Notes under the pieces: model-generated
The model's input: the letters and a program-made list of their open reading frames with translations, nothing else
Database searches by the model: none
Told to the model about the DNA's origin: nothing
Assembly (NCBI GenBank): GCA_973895155.1
Contig: OZ316891.1
Span: 7,378,001 to 7,442,000 of the forward strand
Reading direction: 5' to 3'
Source: Marsupella aquatica
Taxonomy: Eukaryota > Marchantiophyta
Length of the DNA: 64,000 nt
Shown: positions 35,399 through 47,173 of the stretch, one piece after another
Numbering within the stretch: position 1 is the first letter of the stretch
How the letters are laid out: every line of letters begins with the position of its first letter
Translations under genes and position numbers: made by a program

Positions 35399-36685
35399 TC
35401 CAGGGATAGTTCTAGAGAACTCCCTGAAGTGTCTTTGTGGCACCTTAATTTAGACTCACTCCTCCTGGTGCTCGTCCCTAGCTGCCCGAGTCTTTTTGAC
35501 TGGAATATAATGTTAAAGTAAATATTAGTAAGGAATGCAGCTGGTCATCCAAAAGGCTGTAGCTCAATGGGAGGTGATCTATGTGGGAAGATGCAGGTAG
35601 AGCCCCTCTAGGGACACTCATTTGTTTTTAGTTCAAAAACTAAGAACTGTTTTGTGAAGTTGATCACATGTTTTAGAGATTCTCTGTCTTGTTAGGTTCA
35701 CTTGAATGGTTGACTGCAAGGCTGAGTGAGGGCAAGGGTGAATACTGTGGTGCTGAGGGTTTAAGTCATTCACACATGAGTAATTGGCATAGGTCATGAA
35801 GTGCCAACTGCGTGCAGATGTCTCAACATCATAAAAATTTACAAGGCAGGTTGAAGTTCCCACTTGTGCAGGTGAAGCATAGGTCCACTCAGAGGAAGCT
35901 ATGAGAAGGGTCCATGGTTTGAACCTGAGACCTTTCAAGTGCACAGCAGATCAAGACACTTGCACTAGAATGACAAAACCTCTTCATTTTCTAGAAGAAG
36001 AGTAGGGCATACCACTGTCTTATTTCACTTCCTCACCAGAATCATGTAGTAGCTAATGATGGACCACCAGAGTGATCTGGTAGCAGCAGTGCTGTGAACT
36101 CAAAGTTGTCTCATTTTGCTCTAGGAGAACTGGTGGTGACTTGGAGCAAAGCACATCCCAAAGCTCTTCTGGCAGTTTCAACCCCTATTTGAATCCTGAG
36201 TAATTCAATTGAGAGACTAAGCTCAACTCAACCTGATTTTGTGCCTAGATAACCATTGACTCACCGCATTTGGCCACATTACTTACAACTCTACTATGTC
36301 CGTTAGTAAATCACACAAATAGAGTCGAGGGTAGCTTTACAAGACGTGGGGCTCATTGCATCTTCTTATTTCCTCTCAGATTAAATCTAGACAGTATAAT
36401 GAGAGGAAAAGACTATAGTTGGGCTTTATAAGAATGGGGGCTAATCGGGTATGGTGTCTACCAATTATATGTGACAAGCAATGGGCCAAAGAAATGCTGA
36501 TGTGGAGTGCTTATTCTTTTTAGGATTTAAGGGAGGTGGTCCAAACATCTCAAAACTTTGGTTCCTTCTTGGGATTTGCATTTATTTTAGTACTTTTCAA
36601 AAGACTATTGGTCTTGAAGCATTTATTTAGAACAAGAAGTGGCTTCCTTTCCTTGGGTGATAAGAAGTCACAAGTGCACAACCTT
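35399..36685. other. Gene-free spacer
   Basis: No supported gene. The minus strand near 35870-35960 has a short tRNA-like box B (GGTTCAAACC), discussed among the rejected items. Confidence 0.4.
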
Positions 36686-36689
36686 TTTG

Positions 36690-36757
36690 TGAAGCCACCA
36701 CTTCTCGTAAAGCCACTACTTCTCGTAAAGCCACCACTTCTTGTAAAGCCACCCTGA
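36690..36757. repeat. 18-bp minisatellite, four copies
   Basis: The unit AAGCCACCACTTCTCGTA repeats about four times. It is a multiple of three, so a plus-strand frame stays open and encodes KPPLLV repeats; I do not regard this as a gene. Confidence 0.9.
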
Positions 36758-39622
36758 TATTTTGATATTTAACTGATCTTCGTCAGAATTCATAACAGCT
36801 GTACAAAATTGCAAAGCTACGACTGCTTCAGTCGTTCTATAATAATAATAATTCCTCATAGCCATGATGAGACAATAATGCGGACAAAAAGTCATAATGA
36901 TGACTACAAATGTTCCTACCCAGGACACAAACCGGTGCACCGAACTCTAGGACTCTAGAAGCTATATTCTTGCAGATTGCAGAGCTATTGTATGATGAGA
37001 AATCCACCCCCAAAAAACTTTAAAATAAAATTAAAATCCACCCAAATGTTAGCAAATAGCATGCAAATTGCTGTCCGTGTGACTGAAGTGATGTTTAAGA
37101 CACTATCGCTTCGTTACTCAACCTATTACATTAAACCCTTGAAATGTATTTGATGCCTTGCTGTATTGCCAAATGCCAAATATCTCCCTCTTGCTGTTCT
37201 GTCATAATTTCTAGCCCCAGTACTAATCATTAAACTTACACAAAGGTGAGGGCTAAAAGGGATCTGCCACACTCCCAGTGTACTCATACACTCATCCATT
37301 GGAGTGGCTATGCTGCCATCAAAGGATGTTGGAAGAAGGCAAATTGTACAGAATCAGATGGCCTCCTCTCATGACCTGACCACCCAATTTGGGAAACTGC
37401 TTTTTTAATTAAGGGAGAGCCAGCTGCTGATGCTGAAGGGGAGCATGGAGGAGCAGGCCCACAAGTACACAGTTAAAAAGTAGAGACCACCATCGTCGTC
37501 ATCATCTCTTACTCACTGGGCCTTGGAGGTTGGCACCGTTGTCTGTACTAACTTTCTCCCCAGTCTACTCACAAAACAAGGCTATTTTAGTTCAGGAAGT
37601 TGTACAACCGTTCCAAAGATTGTTGGCCCGATCTTTGTAGAAAGATCAGGGCAGGGCAGGGCAGGGCAGGGCATGCAGGTGGGTGGTAGGCTGCTGGTGG
37701 CCTTATAGGTGAACAAATAGCAAGAGATATACTCTTTTTTTTTTTGTTGGATGAGCGGTGGTCAGTGGGGCAAGGGATCATGATCATGCTTTTCTCATCA
37801 TAGATAGACAGTGGGTGTACAAAGCAGCAGGCGAGCGAAGGAAAGCTAGGGGATCATGGTGGTTCTTAATTGGAAGGTTCTAAAAGTATCGATAAGTTTT
37901 ATCCTTGAGAAAACACAAAAGAAAGAAAAGCCAGCCAGCCAGAGTTTGCCTGTCTGTCTGGGGGCGGGCTGCTGCTCCTGCTGCTCATGATCTGATCGAT
38001 AATAATAATATTCCTCGATCTCCGTCCCATGATCATCGTGGAACTCAGCGAAGCTGACCAGGGCAAAGCATGAAGCATCATGGACTTGCATGTCTTCGAG
38101 ACTTCCAGTTGTAACGACTGCGGTAGACATGAGTTTGACCCGAGTGAGGAGGATGTGGGATCTTGCGCTGCCCGTGTTCAATGAAGGTTAATGGATTGAT
38201 TGATTGATTACTATCGCCCTTGTGAGGGAAAGACCGTGTGTGGTTACATGTGATTTCGTTGAGAAAGGACGGGTGGACGGACGGACGGATGGACTGTCTG
38301 TCTGTCCAGGGCATGGCACGGAAGGACCTGCGAACGAATTCATGTAGTGAGTAGTCTGCTACTGGCTGCGTTCCTGATCATCATAGTTACCAAGGTGGCT
38401 TGTTCTTTATAGTTTCTGAAATCCCAAAATCTCTTGGCGCTGAGCTAGAGCCGAGAGAGACTAGAGACTCAGACGCAGCAGTACGTGCCGTGTGTGAAAT
38501 GGCAGTCGGAGAGGGAAGGCAAGGGACGAATGATCATGTTGATCGACAGAGACTGATCATCGAAATGCTTTTAATGTACGGGGCCGTGAGAGCAATATGT
38601 CCGGTTGCGAGGTTCGCCATGTGCAGCAGATCTGTTTCGAATGCAGTACTGCTCGTTGAGAGGGGGGGTGGGATTCATTAGCTAGCATCATTCTGGAGTA
38701 CGAGTGATTGTGCCACAGGAACACAGGAGACTAGACCAGACCAGACTAGGCCAGACAGTAGTACTGGTCAGTGGTGCTTCTTGCTGCTGCTGCCGGCGCC
38801 GGAGGAGGATTCATCTCAGTACAGTTCTTGGAAATTGATTCGTCGACGAGTGTACGGGGAAAGGTGTGGAGGAGGGTCGGGATAGGCCGAGAGTGATTAA
38901 AACTCAGTTAACAGGTACATGTCCAGCTTGTCGAGACAATAATGAGCTCCGGCCAGTCTGAACGAACCAGCCACCAGCATCCCTGCCCATGTGGATTGCT
39001 CCGGTGGCTGCCTGATGAATGGCACGGCACAGCACGGCTTATGTTTATGGTGGGAGACGACGCTCTCGGACTATTAGGTATTTAGATCTTTCGTCCCATC
39101 ACACGAACCGTAGTGCATGGCCACCGCTTCATGTGGATCGATCAGCGTCCTGGGACTCGACTCGAATCATCAGCCTGGCCAGGCCAGGAGAAGAAGATGG
39201 TGTGTGTGATCGATGGTGAGTTGGTTGGATGGATCGTTGTGTCCACCCCTATTTTTTCTTCGTGCGGGGATTTCCAACCCGGAGAAGAAGACCCGGGCTT
39301 TTGATACAACGATCCTCCGTGTCTAACTCCCTTGACGTCGTGCTGCAGTGGTTGATCTGCTTACGATGGACATCGCTGGATCTTTTTTGCCATTGCTGGG
39401 ATACCTGACTTTTCTTGAAGGAGAGGAAGGAACTCTTGGCCTTTTGAGTTCATGTCTATCGATCGCCATCCCAGCTGGCTGCGTGCGAGCTAGGTTCTTC
39501 TGGTCTAGGTTTCCAGAGAGGAATTGTTGCAGCATCTGATCTTCAGCGTTCCCAATCCAGTCTTCTCCGCGATCAGTCAAGAGTCGCGGCCTAATTTAGA
39601 TGCAGTACAATGTTTTACGGTG
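36758..39622. other. Gene-free segment
   Basis: Contains a GGGCA microsatellite (37655-37675), a GGAC repeat (38274-38292) and many GATC-rich motifs. No supported frame. Confidence 0.4.
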
Positions 39623-39704
39623 AAGATGCCAGGCCTAATCGACAAGAGTCATTTCATGGCACGGATAAGAAGGAAAGCATCTTGTCGATTAGGCCTGGAA
39701 TCTT
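39623..39704. ncRNA. Near-perfect hairpin (24-bp arms, 34-nt loop)
   Basis: AAGATGCCAGGCCTAATC... at 39623-39646 is the reverse complement of 39681-39704 with one mismatch in 24. A transcript would form a stable stem-loop of about 82 nt, within the size range of plant microRNA precursors. An alternative is a tiny inverted-repeat transposon or a replication artefact. No expression evidence can be seen here, so the ncRNA label is tentative. Confidence 0.35.
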
Positions 39705-41539
39705 CAGAGCAAAGGGCACAGATCACGCGAGCGGCACCCAACAGTCCGCGGCACTGTCTCATCACATACTCAATCTGGTCTGAAGAAGCTAGAAGGTCGC
39801 TCGATGCTTCTAACTGCGCCACTGAGAGCTGTCGTCTCCTTCAGATCGATCGATATTCCTGACCACACCTACTTGAAGGTGCGGAAGCTCAGCTTTTGGT
39901 ACTCATGTGCTCATAGTCTGGATTGTGCATTGCTGTTAAAAACGTACGTTCTTGTTGGGTTGGGGTTTTCGACTCAAGCTGTAAATCAGCTGGAAGCTAT
40001 ACAATTTGCTTTTCCCTGATGAGACGAATTTAGACCTCCTGAAATTATGATCCATTCGAGTCTGATCGAAATTTTCTCGATTCCTGAGACCATTGCACCT
40101 TATCTCAAAGCAATTCGTAAATCCTACTTCCACAGCGTCAGTTCTCTCGCGCGTAGTTGATTTGTCAGCCGTTAGCCACGAGACTTTCTCGTGAATGGGG
40201 CAGGCAGTTTGACGGAGTGAATTGTTTTCGATCGCGCGGAGTTAAATTGTCAGCCGTTGGCCACGACACTCTCTCGTGAATGCAGGTGGCAGTTTCAGGG
40301 ATTGAATTGTTTTAGATTCAGAAATGTCGAACATGTTGAACGATAGATGAGAGTTGAATCGAGATTCATCCTTACAGCAGCAATCATCCGGAACTGTCGC
40401 CTTATCTATGTGCATGTGAGTACAGGTTGAATGTGAATCATTTCTGCATGTGAGTGGGACCCAATCGGTATCTAATCCTCCAAGATTTGCAGATTTGATT
40501 CTCCACCACGAAATTCTAAGCCGGGTCGCCTGTTTCTTCTGTGAGTTGGAAGTTCAGATTCGACTCGTGAAGCAAAAGGAGGACTGACGAAGGATATATA
40601 TGCCGCAGGATAATAGAAACCCAATCATCACGATTGTGATCTTTGTGACAGCTTTGGACGTAGGTCATTCTTCGAACTTTAGCAAGCGCGCATGTGTTAG
40701 TGAGGGTCGCCCTAGCTGTCATAATTATTCTGGTCGAACTGATTCATACGGAACTAGAACTTACTGTCTACCATTTTAGATAGAAACGAATCGGGAATAG
40801 AAAACCTAGATCTGTGATTTGACATATCGATCAGTTCTTGTATCGAAACACTAGCGTTCCAGAACATCGAAGCCAATATAATTCTCCGCTTCTCGCCTTC
40901 GAATTCATCCCATCTACAAGCGTCGTGTATATAAAATGCTATGTGTCCAGCTGCTTAATGCGGCAACTTGTGTTGTGGTGCCTGTACCAATCATGCGACT
41001 ATTGAACCCATCGTGATAGTTTCGTTCGTCACGGACGGGCGTCGAGAATGTTGTAGACCACCTGGTCGACTTTCTTTGTTTCAAATGTTTCGTCGAGCTT
41101 GAATGTAAAACTTTTCAAAGAACATCCGACAAAATGTCATCTATCTAGCTATCGCACTTTGATCTTCCACATCTTCCGTGGCTGTAGATCACTTGAACGC
41201 CTGTTGATTTTAGTGCCCCGTGAATCCAACGAGGACGAATGGAATAGGCTCCTGTGCCATCCCGAGTACTCGATTGAGTTTCTATAAGAACGTTTAGCAG
41301 TCAGATGTCGTGAACTTCGTTTGCAGGCCTGACGGTGATGACGTCTCGTCCACAAGAAAGAATCCGAGCAAGTGTGGACAGAGAATTGTCGATATATATA
41401 GATACGTGTACTTCACTGAAGTGTACATCCAGGAATCCTAAATCAATGTGGATGAGAAGATCTCGTTTATGGAAGTTAGACGTTGGATCATTCTTCCATC
41501 CGAGGCGTGCGATGGAAAGATCGAAGAAATCTCCACTCC
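39705..41539. other. Gene-free segment with an 85-bp duplication
   Basis: GTCAGCCGTT(A/G)GCCACGA with the following TCTCGTGAATG and GAATTGTTTT occurs at 40164 and 40249. No coding support. Confidence 0.6.
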
Positions 41540-42200
41540 TGCCCAGATTCACACATTCCAGGCCGGTCCAAACTGGAAGACAGGACGGTGCAACTATATG
41601 ATCTGGACTACACATGTATGTACAGCAAAAGCCTTAGCTAAATGATAGTGAATGAGATGGACATTAGGCAATCATTGTCACTTCTAGGCGGGCGGTGGAA
41701 AAATGCAATATACTCTTCTCCAGAATGCCAGATTGCATGCTAGTCCAAATTTGGAAGATTGGACTAGACATATCGCTCTGGACCTCACCAGAATGTACCG
41801 TACAGCCACCTTAAACGAGCGTGAATGAGAAGCTCGAATATGGAAAACGTAAGGCAAAGTAACATTCCTCCCAGATTCCCAGTTGCAGGCCAGTCCAAAT
41901 TGGAAGCATGCACGATATACATCATTCATCGAGGTGGACCTCACCAAAATGTAGAGACATACATCAGACCTAACCTAAATGACTAACCTAAATGAATGAA
42001 TGAGAATGAGGAGGTCGACAACGGACACTAGACCAACATTCCTCCCTTTCTAGTAGTGCGGTGGAAAAATGCAACATCCTGCCCATGCAATATATTGCTC
42101 AGATTCCCAGATTGCAGGCCAGACAGTACAAATTTGGAAGAATGGATGAGACAATTAATATCGATGTGGAGTTGTGGACCTCACCACGCTGTCCATACAG
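41540..42200. repeat. Degenerate ~150-200-bp tandem repeat
   Basis: Four units begin near 41544, 41722, 41868 and 42098 with variants of CCCAGATTGCAGGCCAGTCC followed by AAATTTGGAAGA. Three of them later have GGACCTCACCA. Confidence 0.75.
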
Positions 42201-43392
42201 TCAGTTGTTCAGTACTGCAAACCTAGCCTAAATGAACGAATCTGAATGACGAGGTGGACTGTCTGAATTAGGGGAATTGAGAAAGACAAGCTCCCGCACA
42301 GCATCCCAGATGACAGAAGATTGGGCGCTAGAGTACTAGAGTAGAGTAGAGAGCTGGTACGGTCCGTTGTCATAGCCTCGATATACCTATCAATCATGGG
42401 CGGTTACTTAAGGGAACGGCACTGTTCAGTGATACGAATCGTTTTTATTGGTTGGCAAGTTGGCATCATTGCAAACCACAACCTCCTCTTCGTCGATCTA
42501 AGTTTACGACCTGGGCCTCTGGGGAATGACAGACACTGGACTGCTGCGGGGATGCGCCCCGGTCTGCTCTGGTCTGGCCTGGTCTGGTCTGACCGGGCAA
42601 TCGTAATCTTCTTTCAGACACACAGTCCAGAAATGCTCAGTCCTCACGGGTCCGCCACAGCCCAACAGCTCTCACAGAAGCAGCCTTTCGCCGACTCCAC
42701 TTGCAACCGACATCATTCTACCTATATGGCTCGACTGTCGCACAGACGCACTCGGCACTCCTCTCTGGCCATTCAACAAGGGGCACTTTATTCAACGATG
42801 CGTCGGCTTTGAATCAAAGACGATGGAGTGATCAGTGATGGACGGACCTCGAACACCAATTTATCGTACAGATCCAGCTTAGAATTTCATTTCGAGGTGT
42901 ATTACATAATTTTATCATTACCTCATTATTATTTTTATTTCAGAGTGAGTAGGACACCCTATACGTGTGCACACCTTCTATTAGCACATTCAGTTTTTAA
43001 GTATATTTTCACTGAAGATTTTTTAAATTTATAATATTGCCAGGGTTTGGTATATTACTAGTTATTCTAGTTATCTTGGTGAACTTGTCATCCATATATC
43101 AAACCATGATATTTTGATATATAAATTAAAAAAAAAGATAATTTTATCAATTATAATATCTTTAGTAACAAAATAATTAAAAATTGTTAGCACTTTTGAT
43201 GTGTGATTATTTGTAAGGCACAGTGCAGGCTGGCCATGTACTCCCTTCTTATTAAAGCAATTTCATCTGTAAAGTGGGTATAGGTGATCCTCACTGGCCA
43301 TGTAATCCCAAAATGTTATAGCAACTCATTGTAAAGTGGGTACAAATGATCTTTGCTGGCCATGTTTTTTCATTTCCTTTTTCTTCTTTTTA
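42201..43392. other. Gene-free spacer
   Basis: CTGGCCATGTA is repeated three times (near 43231, 43299, 43359) with TAAAGTGGGTA between, a ~65-bp tandem duplication. No gene. Confidence 0.5.
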
Positions 43393-43485
43393 ATAAATTT
43401 GGATCATTTCTCTATTTTGTGTGCCATCCTTGTGTAGGGGCCATGCTAATCTTGTCTCTCTCATTCAAATGTCCCTGAAGGGATG
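43393..43485 (-). pseudogene. U6 spliceosomal snRNA pseudogene
   Basis: The reverse complement reads like U6 from end to end: a 5' stem-loop CCCTTCAGGGACA, then AGATTAGCATGGCCCC, then CAAGGATGGCACAC, GAGAAATGATCC and AAATTT. Genuine U6 has the ACAGAGA box just before AGATTAGCATGG; here the corresponding text is GAGAGAGACA, so the 5' splice-site-pairing box is damaged. Several other conserved positions differ. The usual plant upstream element and TATA box are not visible upstream (43486-43560), and there is no clean T-run terminator. This is therefore a retrocopy or old pseudogene. Confidence 0.85.
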
Positions 43486-44301
43486 GCCAAGTTATTAATC
43501 CAAACTTAAACATAAAAATATGCATGAATATTAGTGTTTACTTTTCTGCCCATACATAACATTGTGAATGACCAAATCATCATTTCAGTCCAATGATTTT
43601 CCCTGTCACTAACTCTGTCCTCACTCCTGTCTTACAGATATTCTGTTAGAGGCCAGACCACTTTAGGTCCAAGCTTAGCTCCATTCCCCCAATACTTCAA
43701 CCGTTTTTTAGAGTTCAATAAAAATATAAAATATAAAGTACATTTAGGTCCTTATATAAATACCTTATTTGGCATTCATAGTTTATGAATCTTTGAGTAA
43801 ATTGAGTGCCTCGCATTTTTCACATACTGCCTCAAAGCAATTTTCTCACTGGTAAAATACCAAATGAACTTAATTTACTCAAAAACATTTTTTAATATAT
43901 GTTTATAAACCCTGCTAAAGGGGAAGCGAGCAACACAATGATTCATGAACCAAAGAAACAATTCTCACCAACGAGTTTATGGGGAAAATCTACAGCCCAA
44001 ATAACCTCAATTTTTTACAAATGGAATTCATATTTTCTAGGGCATGGATACTTTGTGGAATGACTATAAGGCCAAAAATGTTTAATTTTACATATAATCT
44101 TGTACTTTATAGAACATTGCTCTTGTTACCCGTATTGTAGTAATTTTTTCGTTGTGGAGCTAAAGGAGATTTTAATTTGCATAAGCATTGTTGCTGAGAA
44201 CTATTTTTGAGAGACCATTGTTCTTGTTATAAATAATGTTTTGATTTATTAATTTATTGCTATAGGATTACTTGAGATTTTTTTGGGAAGTATTGTTCAT
44301 C
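43486..44301. other. Gene-free spacer
   Basis: AT-rich; no supported feature. Confidence 0.4.
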
Positions 44302-44606
44302 CGAGCTCCCCTATGGCCCAAGCCCGGAATGGCCATTCGGGGAGGACTTAGCGTGGGGAGACTTTGGGCAATGGGCATGGCACAGGCGAAGGCAAGGCGC
44401 TACTTAGCCGGTGACACACACTAGGACTTAGGCTAGTAGTCGTAGAACTCGACTACCTTAACACTTAGTTCAGCTCCCTTATGGTCCAGGCCTGGATAGG
44501 CCATCCAGGGAGGACTTAGCATGGGGAGACTTGTGAGCAACAGGGCGTGGCACTGGCGAAGGCAAGGCGCTAAGCTAGTGACACACACTAAGGACTTAGA
44601 CTAGCT
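44302..44606. repeat. ~135-bp direct duplication
   Basis: 44302-44436 and 44470-44606 share GGGAGGACTTAGC, TGGGGAGACTT, GGCGAAGGCAAGGCGCTA and GTGACACACACTA in order, about 165 bp apart. Confidence 0.85.
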
Positions 44607-44929
44607 GAGGGCGGGTCAGGTCAAGGGGAAAAGGGCTGGCTCAAGGTCGACCGTCCAAACCCCCAGACGGACTTTGAATTCTGAGGGCTTGAGTGAGAGC
44701 TCCTCTTGGGCCAAGGCCAATGGAGTTGATTCCATGGGAAACGGATGCTTGTGGTGCGAGTTATGGCCCGATCCGGGCTTGGCCGATTGGGGGCCCCGGG
44801 TAACAATGGGATCTGAGGGCCTAGGCATGAGCAGTGGGTCAGCTTGATCACAATGGGCTAAGGCACTCTCAGGGGCACTCTGCTTGCGGACGCCTAACTA
44901 GAAGTTATGGGCATTGTCACTTGGCGGCG

Positions 44930-45070
44930 CGCCCAGACATGCGGGGTTGGGGTCCAAGTAGGCCAAAATTTGGGGACCAAAGTTGGTCCAAGGATCGCAG
45001 GTCTCCAGAAGCATATATGAGGGGAGTGGTGTCTCCCTGGTGGCTAAGTGCGAGCCAAATTCGTGAGCCG
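44930..45070 (+). repeat. Dispersed repeat shared with 25300-25440
   Basis: Same ordered landmarks as its partner, including AGGTCTCCAGAAGCATATA. The surrounding stretch 44607-45810 holds no supported gene. Confidence 0.65.
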
Positions 45071-45810
45071 GGTCGGTCGCGACACTAAGGGAAAATGCCA
45101 AACGGAAACAACGATAACACGTGAGGTCTGTTGGAGGACTTCTTGGGTGCATTGGAAAGCTCTCGAGGAGGGCTACATCCTCGTGAGATCAACTGGGTCT
45201 AGGGGTGCCATAGGTTTGCGGGGGTTTGCGGGGCTCTTGCCCTCTTGCCAAATCCTACTGAAACAACAGCCAAGCCGCGTTCAGTCTCTCAAGGGAGCTT
45301 GCATTGGGGAGGCAAGGCCAAGTAGGCATGGAGGTTGAGTTCCAAGGGCACTTGGCTCCTACACCATCAGTGGGGCAAGAACCGAGAGTTAACCAGAGTC
45401 GGGCCAGTCTGGTCCTGACGTGTTGGGACAAGCTTTAGGACAAGCTACGCTATTCACAAGGAGGATATGCATGGTCGAGGAGTTGGGGATTTCCCCACCT
45501 GACTTGGTGAATCAGTGTACCATAACAAAGAAGTGGGGATTCCGGACATCTTAGGGAATTTGGTTAAAAATACCCATGCTTTCCCATACATAACGAGGGA
45601 TTTGATACTTCTAGCAGTTCGACGTTTCCCTGGGGTAATTTGCCTATGTGTCCCACAGGCGTGACATTTGGGGCGTTTCCCGTAATATACCCAACTACAA
45701 AAGGGTTTAGCGCCTCTGCATTTCCCCACATTTGTGTGTTTATTTGTATAAGCCGGAGGCAGTTGGCATAATCCAGGTCCTTGGATGGTTGCGCTCTCCG
45801 CAACATCCGT

Positions 45811-46790
45811 GTGCATATTACCCGCATACCGTGGGGTATCGCTGGGGTATTTGGGATGTCAACGTCCAATTGCCGCTCTCCAAGTGGCTTCGCTGAGGTG
45901 TGCAGGATGATATTCATCTCCACCATCCAATTTTGCTATGGTAAAGTGGGGATTCCATGTGCATATTACCCGCAAACCGTGGGGTATCGCTGGGGTATTT
46001 GGGATGTCAGCGTCCAATTGTCGCTCTCCAAGTGGCTTTGCTGAGGTGTGCAGGATGATATTCATCTCCACCATCCAATTTTGCTGTGGTAAAGTGGGGA
46101 TTCCGTGTGCATATTACCCGCATACCGTGGGGTATCGCTGGGGTATTTGGGATGTCAGCATCCAATTGCCGCTCTCCAAGTGGCTTCGCTGAGGTGTGCA
46201 GGATGATATTCATCTCCACCATCCAATTTTGCTGTGGTAAAGTGGGGATTCCGTGTGCATATTACCCGCATACATTAGTGTATCTCTGGGGTATTTGGGT
46301 TGTCAGCGTCCAATGGCCGCTCTCCAGGTGGCTTCGTTGGCAGCCCTGGAGGTGTGCAGGATGATATGCATCTCCACCATCCAAATTTCCTGTTGTAAAG
46401 TGGGGGTTCTGTGTGCATATTACCCGCATACCCTGGGGTATCGTTGGGGTATTTGGTATGCCACTTCCAATTGCCACTCTCCAGGTGGCTTCGCTAACAG
46501 CCTTGGAGGTTTGCAGGATGATATGCATCTTCACCGTCCAGATTTCCTATGTCGAAGCGGGGATTACTTGTGCATTTTACCTGCATACCGTGGGGTATTT
46601 GTAGGGTATTTTTGATTCCAGGCTTCTTGCTGCGTCAAATTGCATCCGCATCGTCAAATTCCAGGATAATGTGCATCCGCATCGTCCAAATTGCCTACGA
46701 TGAAGTGGGGATTCACGATGTAACGCCTATGTATTGTGGGGTATTGGGGGATCCTCACGTATTACCAATGGGGTATTAAAAATGTCTGGC
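45811..46790. repeat. 148-bp tandem array rich in GGGTAT motifs
   Basis: Units starting GTGCATATTACCCGCATA lie at 45811, 45959, 46107, 46255, 46413 and 46570 (periods 148, 148, 148, 158, 157); decayed units continue to about 46790. The first four are nearly identical. Each unit has the pair GGGGTATC and GGGGTATTTGGG. Because 148 is not a multiple of three, overlapping open frames on both strands shift from unit to unit and are not genes. Similar GGGTAT clusters occur at 49505-49535, 50652-50690 and 57135-57172, all in non-coding parts of the neighbouring gene block. Subterminal tandem arrays of this kind serve as transposase-binding sites in CACTA elements; that role here is inference. Confidence 0.88.
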
Positions 46791-47173
46791 GTCCCTAGAT
46801 GAATTGCATCAAAAACCATCCAGTCATATTGCCAATGAATACCATGAAATGTTGATGGGTATCGTGAATGTAAGGTTCTTTATTGGGCCCAGCTTACGCA
46901 AATCAAATTTCTAATATGGTTTTGAATCATTTCCTCATAGCGTTGTAAATAAGATCACAGTGAGTTGAGTAGCATTCATTTGTACATTAGAAACTAAGTA
47001 CGTTAGCAACTCCCATCTCTCTCTCTCTATATATATGTATATATATATGTGAAACACGAAGCAAGTAGTGGTGGCCCTTGGTCAATATATAATGCAATCA
47101 TATTCATAACATGTCTAGCTTGTGCCGTTCATAGAGCGATGCAAGTATGCTATCTATGTAGTGAGTACTATAC

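Noticed and set aside
35860-35965. Minus-strand box B-like GGTTCAAACC suggesting a tRNA-derived SINE
   Set aside because: No convincing box A or cloverleaf and no second copy was found in the window.
45811-46790. Overlapping ORFs of 60-120 codons on both strands
   Set aside because: They are by-products of the 148-bp tandem repeat, repeated in every unit and shifted in frame.
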